From assembly GCA_002189035.1 (NCBI GenBank), contig CM007992.1:310001-374000 (forward strand): a stretch of 64,000 nt of DNA, written 5' to 3'. The position numbers were made by a program, and so were the translations under genes. The notes under the pieces are model-generated. The model was not told where the DNA came from and searched no databases. It was given only the letters and a program-made list of their open reading frames with translations. The DNA comes from Utricularia gibba. Its lineage: Eukaryota; Streptophyta; Magnoliopsida; Lamiales; Lentibulariaceae. Positions 33,824 through 45,020 of this stretch are shown one piece after another; position 1 is the stretch's first letter; each line of letters begins with the position of its first letter.

Positions 33824-36800
33824 ATGGAACAGCTTATTAACTTTATAATAAGACCTCCAAGGTAAGATCTTTCGGATCAATTTCGCTCTTTTCATCCTTC
33901 TTCTCTTTTTTATTTCGAAAATTATTGCTTTGCGCCGCGGCGCTAGCGTTCCACTTTGAAGTTTTTGCACCTTGATTCCCATACGTGGTGGGTAATTTTT
34001 TCGTTCCAACTTGACATTTCTGTACTAGCGAAGGGAATGTTTGTTTATGTACCTAAATCCTCGATGCTTTATGATTATAGAGCTGAATACAACCCAAAAG
34101 ATGATTTATTGGATCAGGAGTTCATGCTGAAAGGCAAGTGGTATCAGAGGAGAGATTTGGAGGTTAGAGGCCCAATATGCCCTTTGATGTGTTTATCCAT
34201 CCTTTTCTAAAGTGTAACTTAGTTGTATCTTGTAGGTTGTAAATAAGCGAGGCGATACTCTCCACTGTAGTCATTACAAACCTATTATACCTCCTGAAGG
34301 AAAAACTCTCCCCTGTGTAATCTATTGCCATGGAAATAGGTTGGTTGCTTTGCCTATTACACGTTTTGTTGCTGCTGTCTGATTTTGTGAATTCTGTAGG
34401 CTATCAATCTGTGTGATGTGTTTTCTGTGTTATGTAACAGTTAGAAGTTGCAATGGTGTTATTTTCCCTTTGATTCCGCATTTTAGTTGCTTCAAACTTT
34501 GATGTATCTGTTCTTCAGTGGGTGTCGAACTGATGCCAGCGAAGCTGCTGTTATACTGTTGCCATCAAACATCACAGTCTTTGCTCTTGATTTTTCTGGC
34601 TCTGGACTGTCTGGTGGTGAGCATGTAACTCTGGGATGGAATGAAGTAAGCAGCATACTCATGATTGTATCTCACTATTAGTAAAATCTCCTCTGGTAAT
34701 AATTCCTTCAGGCCAGTAAAAAGTACTTCATATTATATTTCTTTGGTCTTGATTTTGCAGAAGGATGATCTCAGAGCAGTGGTTGACTACCTTCGGGAGG
34801 ATGGCAATGTGTCTTTAATTGGCTTGTGGGGACGATCCATGGGTGCTGTGACCAGGTATCAGACATGTTTTCCTTGTGAATCACATTCTGATATCTAAAT
34901 CCCCCCAAAATTCCTGGGTCTAAAATCTACTTGAAGTTGAAATAAGGTGGAGATAGAATGAATTCATTACTTTATGTGATGACTCCTTCAGTATTTTGTT
35001 CTACGCTGTTGATTTTTACTGCACTCGGATATTCATTATGTTGATTTTTTGGGCTGTTAACTCGAAAAAAGAAAATTTAATTAGTCATAGCACCTTCTAT
35101 CTTCAGCCTGATGTATGGAGCTGATGATCCTTCAATTGCTGGAATGGTTTTGGACAGCCCCTTCTCTGATTTGCTTGACTTGATGATGGAGCTTGTTGAC
35201 GCATACAAAGTCCGTGTTCCAAAGTTCACCGTAAGTGTAAACTATAATTTTTTGAATTTCATGAGCATGCTTTTTGCCAAACTTAATGTTGCATGATCAT
35301 GTCCGAACAGATTTTGTCTCTTCACTTTTTGTAACTTTTAGGTTAAGTTTGTGATCCAATACATGAGAAGGTCAATCCAGAAAAAAGCAAATTTCGACAT
35401 CACGGATCTGAATGCTGTAAAGGTATCCTCAACATTTGTTGAAGGAGAAGACACTTAATTTTCCAAAGTGATCTATTCCTTCCAAAGCAGAAACTCATTT
35501 TATTTCAGGTTGCAAAAACTTGTTTTGTTCCGGTTCTTATCGGTCATGCCACTGATGATGATTTCATACAACCCCATCATTCTGATCGTATTTATGAGGC
35601 CTACATGGTATATAATCTTCTCATGAAACTTCTCTCTTCCCTCAAATGTGTTGCTTGTAATTTCATGTCTTAGAAATATCTGCCTTGCAGACTCTGAGTG
35701 ATCTACATGACTAGCGACCAGTTCTTTTTTCTTTATTCTGATCAAATTGATATTCATACTCCACAGGGAGACAAAAACATCATTAAATTTGAGGGTGACC
35801 ACAACTCTCCTAGGCCACAGTTTTATTTCGACTCTGTAAGTATTTTCTTCAAGAATGTGTTGCAGCCCCCAGAGGAAGAAGTAGGAAGTGATTATTTTGA
35901 CTTATCTAATGAGTACTTTAACCAGGTAAGTCGAATGATCCTCTATTTTTATGAACAGTCATTGTGATTATGCTTCATTTAAAGATTACACAAAGTGGTC
36001 TGGTTATTATCTTCAGGGTAGATGGAATTTCCTGCATGGTGTTGAAGCGTCAGATGAATTTTTAGGTACCCTTACTATTTGAAGCTTGTTACAGTGTCCA
36101 CTTGCTTACACTTTTCCAAACTCAGGTGCAGTGGCTAGCAGCACCGAGGCTGCCATTAGGCAGCTTCGATCTCGGAGACCTATGAGTTCCACAGTGGTAA
36201 CAGTTATACTTAAAACATCTGGTCTTGGCAATTGGGTTTCATACTGCATTGATTCAGAGAAGAATTCATAGTAAATTAAAGAATTCTAGTTCACTTTTCA
36301 GGTTCCTGCAGATATTTCATCAGACAGTCAACCTGGCTCTCAGGTGCCTGAAACTTCCTGTGACCTGTCTGGTGATCCATTCCTGAAGCAGTTCTAAAGC
36401 AGTTTCTTGTATGCTTTTGTGCAGACTGAAACCAAAAAAGATGATTCAAATCCATCACCTTCTAATATGATCGATTTTGAGTTCTCAAGAGGTGGCCTCC
36501 AGAGTTCTTATGTGCCTGATTCAGATGATGATGAGTATGTAGAGTACCCTCTTGACTCCCTGGGTGATTTCCCTTCCAATGTTGAAGAAGAAGAAAGGGT
36601 AAGTTAGTTGAAATCTAACTTCCCCCACCCGAAAAGAATGACGAATTATTCGTATTTGATAACAACACAATGGTTGGATTTCTAAATTTTTCAGATGCTC
36701 ATGAAAGCAGTTATGGAGTCGCTGAAGGATCTGGAGGTGGCCGCGTCCTCAGTAGTGGAACAATCTTCTTACAAAGACCTGAACACAGAACCAAAACCAG

Positions 36801-37102
36801 AGAAGGATGGTTCTGTTTCCGCTGTGGCAGATGACTTGCCGGAAGCGGAGGCCACTCCCTCTTCAGCATCCACACATAATCCATCTTTACACGCAGAAGC
36901 TCAAGAAGCTTGTGCTTCTAGCAGTACATTGGTATCATCGGCACCAAACTTGGATCATGCTGACTGTAAAGATCATACAAACAGCTCTGAGACTCCAACC
37001 TGCGAGCTTGCTGTCGAGCCAGCTCGAGATCGAGATGCTACTGATGCCACTTCTAGTAGAATTGAGCCCCCACCAGCCAACCACAAGCTGAGATTGATGT
37101 AG
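33824..37102 (+). CDS. Alpha/beta hydrolase-fold protein (serine hydrolase family)
   Basis: Exon 1 (33824-33861) encodes MEQLINFIIRPP and splices at AG/A to RAEYNPKDDLLDQEFMLKGKWYQRRDLEV (from 34081). Further exons build a complete fold: CVIYCHGN (oxyanion region), VFALDFSGSGLSGGEH, nucleophile elbow LWGRSMGAV (G-x-S-x-G, Ser), IAGMVLDSPFSDL, acid in LIGHATDDDFIQ and His in FEGDHNSPRP. A long acidic tail follows (SSYVPDSDDDEYVEYPLDSLGDF, then a Ser/Glu-rich region). As it stands the frame stops at 37102. A second frame one base off continues to 37206 with a basic aromatic end (VDGLLRRLDFGFFRNR) that looks like the genuine terminus, suggesting a 1-nt deletion in the C run at 37067-37071. The substrate is unknown. 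Fold assignment is firm. Confidence 0.88.
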
Positions 37103-37484
37103 CTGGTGGTACAACAGTTAAAGTCGAAGTCGAGAAGAAGGAACCAGCCAACGCCGTCGACGGGCTTTTGCGGCGACTGGATTTCGGTTTCTTCAGGAAC
37201 AGATGATCGGGTGATCAATGGCTCTCTCCGACGACCTGTGAATGATCAGAACTAGGAGAAGGTGATAATGTTGAAGTCCCCTCTCTTGTACTCTGTCCCG
37301 CACAGTGACAGACTCTTCTGATTTGCAACCCATTTTTAAAGGCAAAAATAAGCATAGCTTTCAACAATTTTCTAACACACCGCTGTTGTACTTGTTGAAG
37401 CAAATTCTAGGAGACAAGAAAGCCATGAATTATTGTGCTTGTGATATTCAGGCAAAGCAACTGTTGAAGACGGGGATGCGAGCT

Positions 37485-38752
37485 TCACTTGATATGCTTG
37501 GAAAACCAGTCGAGCAAATCAGCATGTGCTTCATCGGCCCGCTTCACAGCTTCAGCGTCAGCGAGATCATACCGCAAACTCCAGCCATGAGAGACCCCAT
37601 AGAATATCTTGACGAAGCTATCAACCTACAAGATTTGTTCATGTTCTGATTCACGGTTCCATTCCATGGCAGTTATCATTGCAGCTGCATTTCAAGTTGT
37701 AGATGTTTTTTGTACCTCGGGCTTTGAGTTCAGGAAAACTTCGAACTGCTTAACAACCTCTGGTGGTGTTGTGCGATCGATTTCAGCTCCGAGAACTGAT
37801 ATTGGGACCTTAACTCCTGTGAATCATTTACAACTTCGAGTCTGGATCATTAAACTCTTAGGAAGGAACAGAAGTTTTGCAGGCTGACCTTGAATGTCTT
37901 CTACAGTTACTGAAGAAGGATGCAACAAAACTGCTGCTTGGATATAGGAGGTTTCTTTTGCCAACTCAACAACCACTTTGCCTGAAACAAAGACATGAGT
38001 AAATCTCTTATCCCTTTACATAAGAAGTGGATGCCATAAAACACACCTCCCCAGCAGAACCCTGCAGCTCCAACCTTGGATATGCCTTTGGCTTTTATGG
38101 CTTCTACAACTGGTTTCGCATCTTCGAATCCTTTATCCTGTAAAAGTTTTGTTTCTTTTTGATACCCAAGGAGGTTCTATGAAGTTTCTCTGGCACCCAA
38201 TGAGGCATCATTCACTTTGTACCAAAGAAAAATACGTACAGTTCCATGATTCTTACGCCAGTCCACCCTTGGAAGTCCAGGTACATACGGATCTCCAGCA
38301 AAGAAATCGGGCACCACAGTGAAAAATCCAGCCGCCCCAATATTGTCAGCCAGCTTCCTGCGAAAAGATTCAAAAAGAATATTCATTCACCCTTATGTCG
38401 ACAACAAGCAAGAATTAACAGACTACAATATGTACGAAGCTTCCGAAACACAGAGTATTTGCACCAGTGCGGTCACCAAAAGTACCTCAGATTCGGAGCT
38501 TCATATCCTGCGTAGGTTCAATAACGGAACACAACAATTCAAATTCCACCACAAATTTGATTCGAAGAGAAACAAACGCATCACGATCAGATCAATCAAC
38601 GTACCGAAAATATCGGAAACCAGAAGGACAGCACAGTGGGAATCTTCAGGGCCGGAGATGTAGCTACTGAGACCTCCAAAGACCTGAACTTTCCCGGTTC
38701 CCACGGCGGAGCTTAAAGTCGGAGGGTTCTCACAGCACTGTTCTCCCGCCAT
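37485..38752 (-). CDS. Dienelactone hydrolase-family protein (endo-1,3;1,4-beta-glucanase-like)
   Basis: A multi-exon minus-strand gene from MAGEQCCENPPTLSSAVGTG (38752) to WFSKHIK stop (37485-37487); about 240 residues. Domain elements in order: CAVLLVSDIFG, YEAPNLRKLADNIGAAGFF, VVPDFFAGDPY, KAKGISKVGAAGFCWGGK with the nucleophile Cys of the DLH family, AAVLLHPSSVTVEDI, VPISVLGAEIDRTTPP (Asp) and KIFYGVSHGWSLRYD (His), then AVKRADEAHADLLDWF. The Cys-Asp-His triad is complete. Plant members resemble Arabidopsis At3g23570/At3g23600 and maize-type beta-glucanase annotations; the true substrate is uncertain. It converges with the alpha/beta hydrolase gene, about 280 bp apart. Confidence 0.92.
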
Positions 38753-39796
38753 AGTTGGTTGCAGTCTGCAGATGACTAGAACAGTCATTTTATGTTACTC
38801 CAGCATCAATATTCAACTAACACACGAAATACCGAAAGCACCCCCACTCTCATCGCGTTATTATTTTACTTATGAGGGCATAAAAGTCCTTGACGCCCCC
38901 ACATGGCTACTACCCTTATATTCTTTTATTCCGTTTTGAAAAATAAATGAAGTAATACTCCTCATAAATGAAAAGATAAGTTAGGATTGAAGTCAACTTT
39001 CCAAAGTTGAATATAGGGATGAATTAGAAAATTCGCATGTGTCAGAAAGATTGCATTAAAAAAATAATCACCCTATGTGTAAAATTTTTATTTTAATACG
39101 TAATAAATAAAATGATAGCGAAAAATTTTATAAATGATCTTGAATAGAGTTTTTTTTTTGTATAAAACCATCCATTTTTAATTGAGAAAAAAGAGTTATA
39201 TTCGTTTCATATGATATTTTAATTAATAATCCATTTAATTATTTATATTTAAATAAACATACATCTGTTTTTTTTTAGAGAAGAAAAAATTATGTTTCAA
39301 TTAAATTTTTTTCCATTTGTATTTAGATAAACATAAGTCTATAAAACAGTCTTATTATTATTTTTTTTGCTAGAGATCATGGAATCAAATGTTTTAAATT
39401 TCAACCAAATTTCAAGAAATTTTTTATTTCAAATTTTTTGATTCCAAAATTCTCCTGAAATTTAGTCATTTTCCCATGTAGGAAGACTCCATTTCTATAA
39501 TGCAGTCCAACTAGTTTTGTTCATGTAACCCTAAAATGTCAACTGCATGCCCCTTAAATTATTGTCCTAAGGATCTTGATTCATTCATTGTAAGAACCCT
39601 TACACAGAAGAAAAGATAAGCAGACACAAAGTCACAAAAAGTATGTACCTTGGTAGGCTTGAAGATCTATCTACCCTACAGAAGTAGAGAGCATATGAAT
39701 CACCAAGGAGAGCTACAAAAGAGTTATACTCCAAATCTGGTTGTCTTCGTCCTGGTCTCGGAGGCGCTGCATTGGGAGCTCGTAGTTTGGTGACGT
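38753..39796. other. AT-rich spacer, promoter of DLH gene and start of array
   Basis: No coding gene. At 39687-39723 lies promoter block B (AGAGCATATGAATCACC and following), shared with the third intact array member at 46490-46526. Confidence 0.5.
39687..39723 (+). promoter_or_regulatory. Array promoter block B, copy 1
   Basis: Conserved string GAGAGCATATGAATCACCAA and the following GGAGAGCTACAAAAGAG, about 85 bp upstream of the (lost) start of the truncated copy. Nearly identical to 46490-46526. Confidence 0.6.
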
Positions 39797-39806
39797 TTCT
39801 GAAGTG

Positions 39807-40350
39807 GTGGTGAGCCATTTGAACCTCTTTCAGGTACCCTCAAACAACGATTCATTGGCTGTATGCGTTTACACTTTCCAGGATTTGTCGGGTGCCTCTG
39901 TTAATGCTAAATTTGGTTTTCTTATATTGTATAATGCAGGAGAAGCTTGGGAAAACTCAATGGGTTTCTGTGGTGCTTTCGAGTTTAAAGTATATGATTC
40001 TTGGTTCAGTTGCTTCGTTGCTTCTTGTTGAAAGATTTTGCTACCTATAAGGTTATCGATTTGGAGCTTTGGCCCTCTAGTGATTCCGCATTTGGTTGGC
40101 CCTCTGGTTCCTATACAATTTCCATCTACTTCGATCAATGATGGCAATCTGTCGACTATGGAGCGAGCTACTCCTCGAGTCTTGTTGATAGATGGCTGAC
40201 TCCTGTGGATGAACCTTGTAAGAATTCAACCACTGTCGGGATTCGATTTGATTTCCACATGTAGAAAATAATGACAGCAGCATGTTGATGTCCAAAGTTT
40301 GTTTTTTCAAGCACTGAATGAATCAGGGAAGCTTCATTATATCGGGGAGC
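39807..40350 (+). pseudogene. NXPE-like PC-esterase, truncated copy 0
   Basis: The initiator codon of the short first exon reads GTG (39807) where sister copies have ATG, giving VVSHLNLFQ before a GTACCC donor. After an AG acceptor the frame shows similarity to the anchor region (EKLGKTQWVSVVLSSLKYMILGS), then loses frame. Near 40155-40250 recognisable family sequence returns out of frame (YSSSLVDRWLTPVDEPCKNSTTVGIRF equivalent, in two pieces) and decays at about 40350. The promoter and first exon of copy 1 follow immediately, so roughly 70% of the gene, including the catalytic domain, is deleted. A dead copy fused to its neighbour's upstream region. Confidence 0.75.
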
Positions 40351-40377
40351 TCACAGCAGGCCTGTATTTCTGAAGTG

Positions 40378-42178
40378 ATGGTGAGCAACAACGATACCAT
40401 TCAGGTACACTTGTAGAAGAATTTAGTTACTCTTTTAGGATTTTGAGGGCATATCTGTTAGTGCATTCTTTGATTTCTTATATCATTCCATGTAATTGCA
40501 GAAGAAATTTGGGAAAGTTCCATGGTTTTCTATGGTGAATTCACGATTAAACGAATTGACTCGTGGTTCATTTGGTGTTCTGCTTATTACCTGCTTCATA
40601 ATAAGTATTTTTTCGAAGTATTTTGCTACCTATAAGCCTATCGATTCAGAACTTTGGTCAAGACCTTACAGTAACTTGAGGTCTACTAACCCATTAGATC
40701 CTACCCAGTCTGGTTCAGCAACAACGAATGATAGCACTCTAAAACCTTGGATCTCAGCTGATTATGGAATGAACTACTCATCAAAACTTGTTGAGAGATG
40801 GCTGACGCCTCTTGGGGTTGAACCTTGTAAAAGTTCAAACACTGTGGAGATTAAATTTCTCTACTCAGAAAACAATGACAGCAGTATGATGTTATCAACT
40901 GGTGATATCCATGACTTAGTTTTTCAAGCAATTGATGAACCTGTGAATCCTCATTGTCTAGGGGGAGATTACTTTGAGATGGATCTTTCAGGAGAAAAAT
41001 GGAAATCCAGACCCCCAATACAGGATCTGGGAAATGGAACTTATACATTTTCTCTTCAAGTTCATCCTGATTTTGCTGGAGATTACAACTTGACCATTAT
41101 TCTCTTGTTTAGGCATTACGATGGTTTCAAAATTTCCACTGATGAATTTGTTTTTGACAAGGTTGTTCGTGTTATTCCTATTAAATTCTATGCATCTACA
41201 TCTCGATTACCAGAAATAACTCAGTGTAGAAGCAACGATTACTCGAAAGATGTTTGGTCTGGACGATGGACTCGTCATGCAAGAAATGATAGCTGTCCAA
41301 TTAGTGATGATGGAAGATACAGATGTCAGAAACCAGACTTCCCTTGTGAAAATCCATGGTGTAAAGGTCCATTAGGATCTATAGAAAGCAATGGGTGGGT
41401 GTACTCAGCTCACTGTTCATTCAAGATGTTTACCAAAACTGAAGCTTGGAAATGCTTGAAAAATCGATGGATTTTTTGGTGGGGTGACTCCAATCACTGC
41501 GATACAATACGTAACCTGCTTAACTTCATCTTGGATTTGAAATATGGCGAGATTCCCAGAATATTTGACAGCAACATCACCAATCCGGAAGACCCTTCAC
41601 AAGTAGTAAGATTCACCAGCATTTTCAACGGCCATCCAGAGCCACCCAAGAGCGGTGAGGGCTTGAACTCATTGAACCACCCACAGTACAGAACTCTGGG
41701 GAAGAGTTACTTTCATGGTGAAGAATTTCCAAACACGATCATCATGAATTCCGGCCTCCATGATTCAGGGTTTTGGCCTAATATCACCAGCTTTATCATG
41801 GGGGTGGAGTATGCCGCATCTTTTTGGACAGAGGTCTTGGATGAGGTACGACATAAAGGGGGGAGAAAACCAGAGATGGTGTACCGTACGACGGTGGCAG
41901 TAGGGGGATCCCATCGGCAGCAGAAGGTGAATCCTCAGAAGATGGAGGCGTACAATGGAGTGATGTTAGAGAAACTTCGAAAACACAGAATTATCGAGAA
42001 GATTGTTGATGACTTCGACATAACCTTTCCTTGGCACTATGACTACAGGTTTAGCGATGGAATTCACTATGAGCGCCCTCCTTCCAATACCCAGTGGGTG
42101 GACGCCATTGTTGGGCACCAGTACTTTGTGGATCTGATGCTTGCTCATATCCTCCTCAACACCATCTGCATTATATAA
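40378..42178 (+). CDS. NXPE-like PC-esterase membrane protein, copy 1
   Basis: Exon 1 (40378-40404) encodes MVSNNDTIQ; exon 2 (40502-42178) encodes the rest; 567 residues. One anchor helix near residues 30-50 (FGVLLITCFIISIFS) with no cleavable signal predicts a type II Golgi-type membrane protein. The luminal part has an NXPE-like beta-sandwich region (HCLGGDYFEMDLSGEKWKSR, NGTYTFSLQVHPDFAGDYNL), a Cys-rich block (QCRSNDYSKDVWSGRWTRHA, RYRCQKPDFPCENPWCKGPL) and a PC-esterase domain: GDS motif in IFWWGDSNHCDTIRN (Ser about 338) and D-x-x-H in FSDGIHY (Asp about 528, His about 531). The combination resembles animal NXPE proteins and, in the catalytic core, plant TBL acetyltransferases. The plant family's substrate is unknown. 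Intact frame, many N-glycosylation sites. Confidence 0.87.
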
Positions 42179-43221
42179 CTTAACTTCCTTTTCTTTCATC
42201 ATCATCCTGATAGCATATTTATTCATTTTCGAAAATATTGATATGGTATTTTTGAAAATCGAGTTATTAAGTTTACATTATGTTTGTATCCATTTTTTAA
42301 AATCGTAATATTAAAATAAATATTATAAAATACATTTTAAATCATTTTCGAAATAAAACCGAATTTTGTCATTTACTTTTCTGGAGAAAAATGAAAAACA
42401 ATTTTACTTATTTTCGAAAACATTTATCCATTTACTAAAATGTCACATCATTATTTCCGAAAATGAGTAAATATAATTTGAGAAGTAGGTTGGAATAATG
42501 AAGTCAATCACTTATAATCTTTCCATTTCCATTCCTTTTTGCTCAGATCTGAGTTTATGAAGAACTCTAGTTACAAACAGCATTCACTCCTCCTTCCATG
42601 ATTCTTATGGTTCCCTTCACTATTTTTTTTTTATTATTGAGTGATCGTTTTGGTGATTTGAATGCTTAATTGGGGCAACTAATAATCAACTTTCAACTAC
42701 TCAATTTGGGCAAATAATCTAATAATATTAAAATATATTACTTCTTGTGGAAAATAAACTAATAATCATTAATGAATCAATATTACAAATCATTGCTTAA
42801 ATAACATGCAAGAAAACATAAGATTGGGATATTATTAAACATTACAAAAAAATAGGGAGTAAAAATTATCAATTTCTTTTAAAAAAATGGCATATTTTGT
42901 GAATTGACCAACTATTTACATTTTGTTTAAAAAAAAAGAATGAATGGAGAAAATACATGGGGATTGGTAGTGTAGAACGGCGTCCATCAATGCAACTATG
43001 GACTCTACCTACATACAACATTGGACTGAAGCATTAACTACAATAAACGATAAGTACAGAAAATGCAGCATAGCCGAACATCATCAATATTGACGATGAA
43101 GAGATGCTCACGTTGTACGGTCCAAGTGTAGCTTTCTTCACCTCAGTGTCTGATGTTTCCTGTTAATTTCAGTGCTTGGGATTCCATTGGGAGCTCACGG
43201 CACATCGGTGTTTACGAAGTG
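42179..43221. other. Intergenic spacer in array (copies 1 and 2)
   Basis: AT-rich. Part of the copy 1 3' flank (42540-42660) is similar to the 3' flanks of copies 4 and 5. Promoter block A lies at 42971-43011. No gene. Confidence 0.5.
42971..43011 (+). promoter_or_regulatory. Array promoter block A, upstream of copy 2
   Basis: TAGTGTAGAACGGCGTCCAT followed by CAATGCAACTATGGACTCTA, about 210 bp upstream of the copy 2 ATG. Recurs at 48784-48824 (copy 4) and 52629-52669 (copy 5). Confidence 0.6.
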
Positions 43222-45020
43222 ATGGTGGGCGAGAACGATTCCTCTCAGGCACACTCGCAGAAGAATTTAGTGACTAATGTAGGATTTGGGAGGCGTAGTT
43301 GTTGAAGTGTTCTTTGCGTTCTTATATCGTGCCATGCAATGCAGGAGAAATTTGGGAATGTTACTTGGGGTTCTATGGTGGATTCGTGGTTAAAAGTGGT
43401 GACTTTTGGTTCATTTGCTGCTCTCCTTATTGCCTGCTTCATGATAAGTTTTCTTTCTAAGAATTTTGCTGCCTATAAGCTTCTCGATTCAGAATTCTGG
43501 TCAAGATCCTACAGTGACTGGAGGTCTGTTGGCCCTTTGGATCCTACCCATTCTCCTTCAGCTACGACAAATGGCAGCAATCTAAAACCTTGGATCTCGG
43601 TCGATTATGGAAAGAACTACTCGTTGAATCTTGTTGAAAGATGGCTGACTCCTCTTGGGGGTGAACCTTGTAAGAATTCTGAAACTGTAGGGATTAGATT
43701 TCTCTATTCAAAAAACAATGACAGCAGTATGTTGTTATCAACGGGTGATATCCATGATTTTGTTTTTCAAGCAATTGATGAAGCTGGGAATCCTCATTGT
43801 CTAGGAGGAGATTACTTTGAGACAGATCTTTCAGGAGAAAGATGGAAATCCAGACCCCCAATACAGGATCTGGGAAATGGATCTTATAAATTTTCTCTTC
43901 AAGTTCATCCTGATTTTGCTGGAGATTACTCTTTGACCATTACTCTCTTGTTTAGGGTTTATGATGGTTTCAAAATTTCCACTAGTGGATTTGTTTTCGA
44001 CGAGGTTGTTTGTGTTATTCCTATCAAATTCTATGCATCTACATCTCGGTTGCCCGAAATAGCCCAATGCAGAAGTAACGATTACTCGAAAGATGTTTGG
44101 TCTGGACGATGGACTCGTCATGCAAGAAATGAAAGCTGCCCAGTTAGTGATGATGGAAGATACAGATGTCAGAAACCAGACTTCCCTTGTGAAAATCCAT
44201 GGTGTAAAGGTCCATTAGGATCTATAGAAAGCAATGGATGGGTATACTCAGCTCATTGCTCATTCAAGATGTTTACAAAATCTGAAACTTGGAAATGTCT
44301 GAAAAATCAATGGATTTTTTGGTGGGGTGACTCGAATCACTGCGATACAATACGTAACCTCCTTAACTTCATCTTGGATTTGAGAGTTGTTGAAATTCCG
44401 AGGACATTCGACAAGATCATCATCAATCCAGAAGATCATTCACAGGTAGTAAGATTCACCAGCACCTTTAACGGTCATCCAAACCCAGGCGATGATAACC
44501 ATGGCTTGAACTCACTCAACAACCCAGAATACAGAAACATGTTGAAGAGCTACTTTCGTGGTGAAGTATCCCCAACACAATTATCATGAATTCAGGTCTC
44601 CATGATGCAGGGTTTTGGCCCAACATTAGCAGCTTCATCATAGGGGCGGAGCACGCGGCGTCTTTCTGGAGAGAGGTGGTGGATGGGGTACGGCGCAGAG
44701 GGGGGAGAGCACCGGAGATCGTGTACCGTACAACGGTGGCGGCGGGGGGATCCCATCGGAAGCAAAGGGTGAATCCTCAGAAGATGGAGGCATACAATGG
44801 AGTGATGTTGGAAAAACTTCGGAACCAGAAGATTGTTGGGAAGGCGGTTGATGACTTCGACATGACTTTTCCTTGGCATTTCGACAACAGGTGCAACGAT
44901 GGCGTTCACTATGGGCGCCGTCCTTCGAACAAGACGTGGATAGACGGGATAATTGGACACCAGTACTTTGTTGATCTCATGCTTGCACATGTCCTCCTCA
45001 ATGCCATCTGCCTCAAATGA
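43222..45020 (+). pseudogene. NXPE-like PC-esterase, copy 2, frameshifted
   Basis: Exon 1 (43222-43248, MVGENDSSQ) and exon 2 (from 43345, EKFGNVTWGSMVDSW). The anchor helix, beta-sandwich, Cys-rich block and GDS motif (IFWWGDSNHCDTIRN) are intact. At 44571-44578 the copy reads CCCAACAC where copy 1 reads CCAAACAC; the missing A shifts the frame and stops translation at 44589. The remaining 144 codons (44586-45020, MNSGLHDAGFWPN to LNAICLK), including the D-x-x-H (NDGVHY), are otherwise open in the next frame. The exon 1 donor is GC (CAG/GCACAC) where all sister copies have GT. Both lesions point to loss of function, unless the frameshift is a sequencing error. The long surviving second frame implies that any lesion is recent. 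Confidence 0.82.

Noticed and set aside
43831-44121. Minus-strand 96-codon frames repeated opposite array copies 2, 4 and 5
   Set aside because: They recur only because the sense sequence is conserved in the paralogs; no independent coding evidence.
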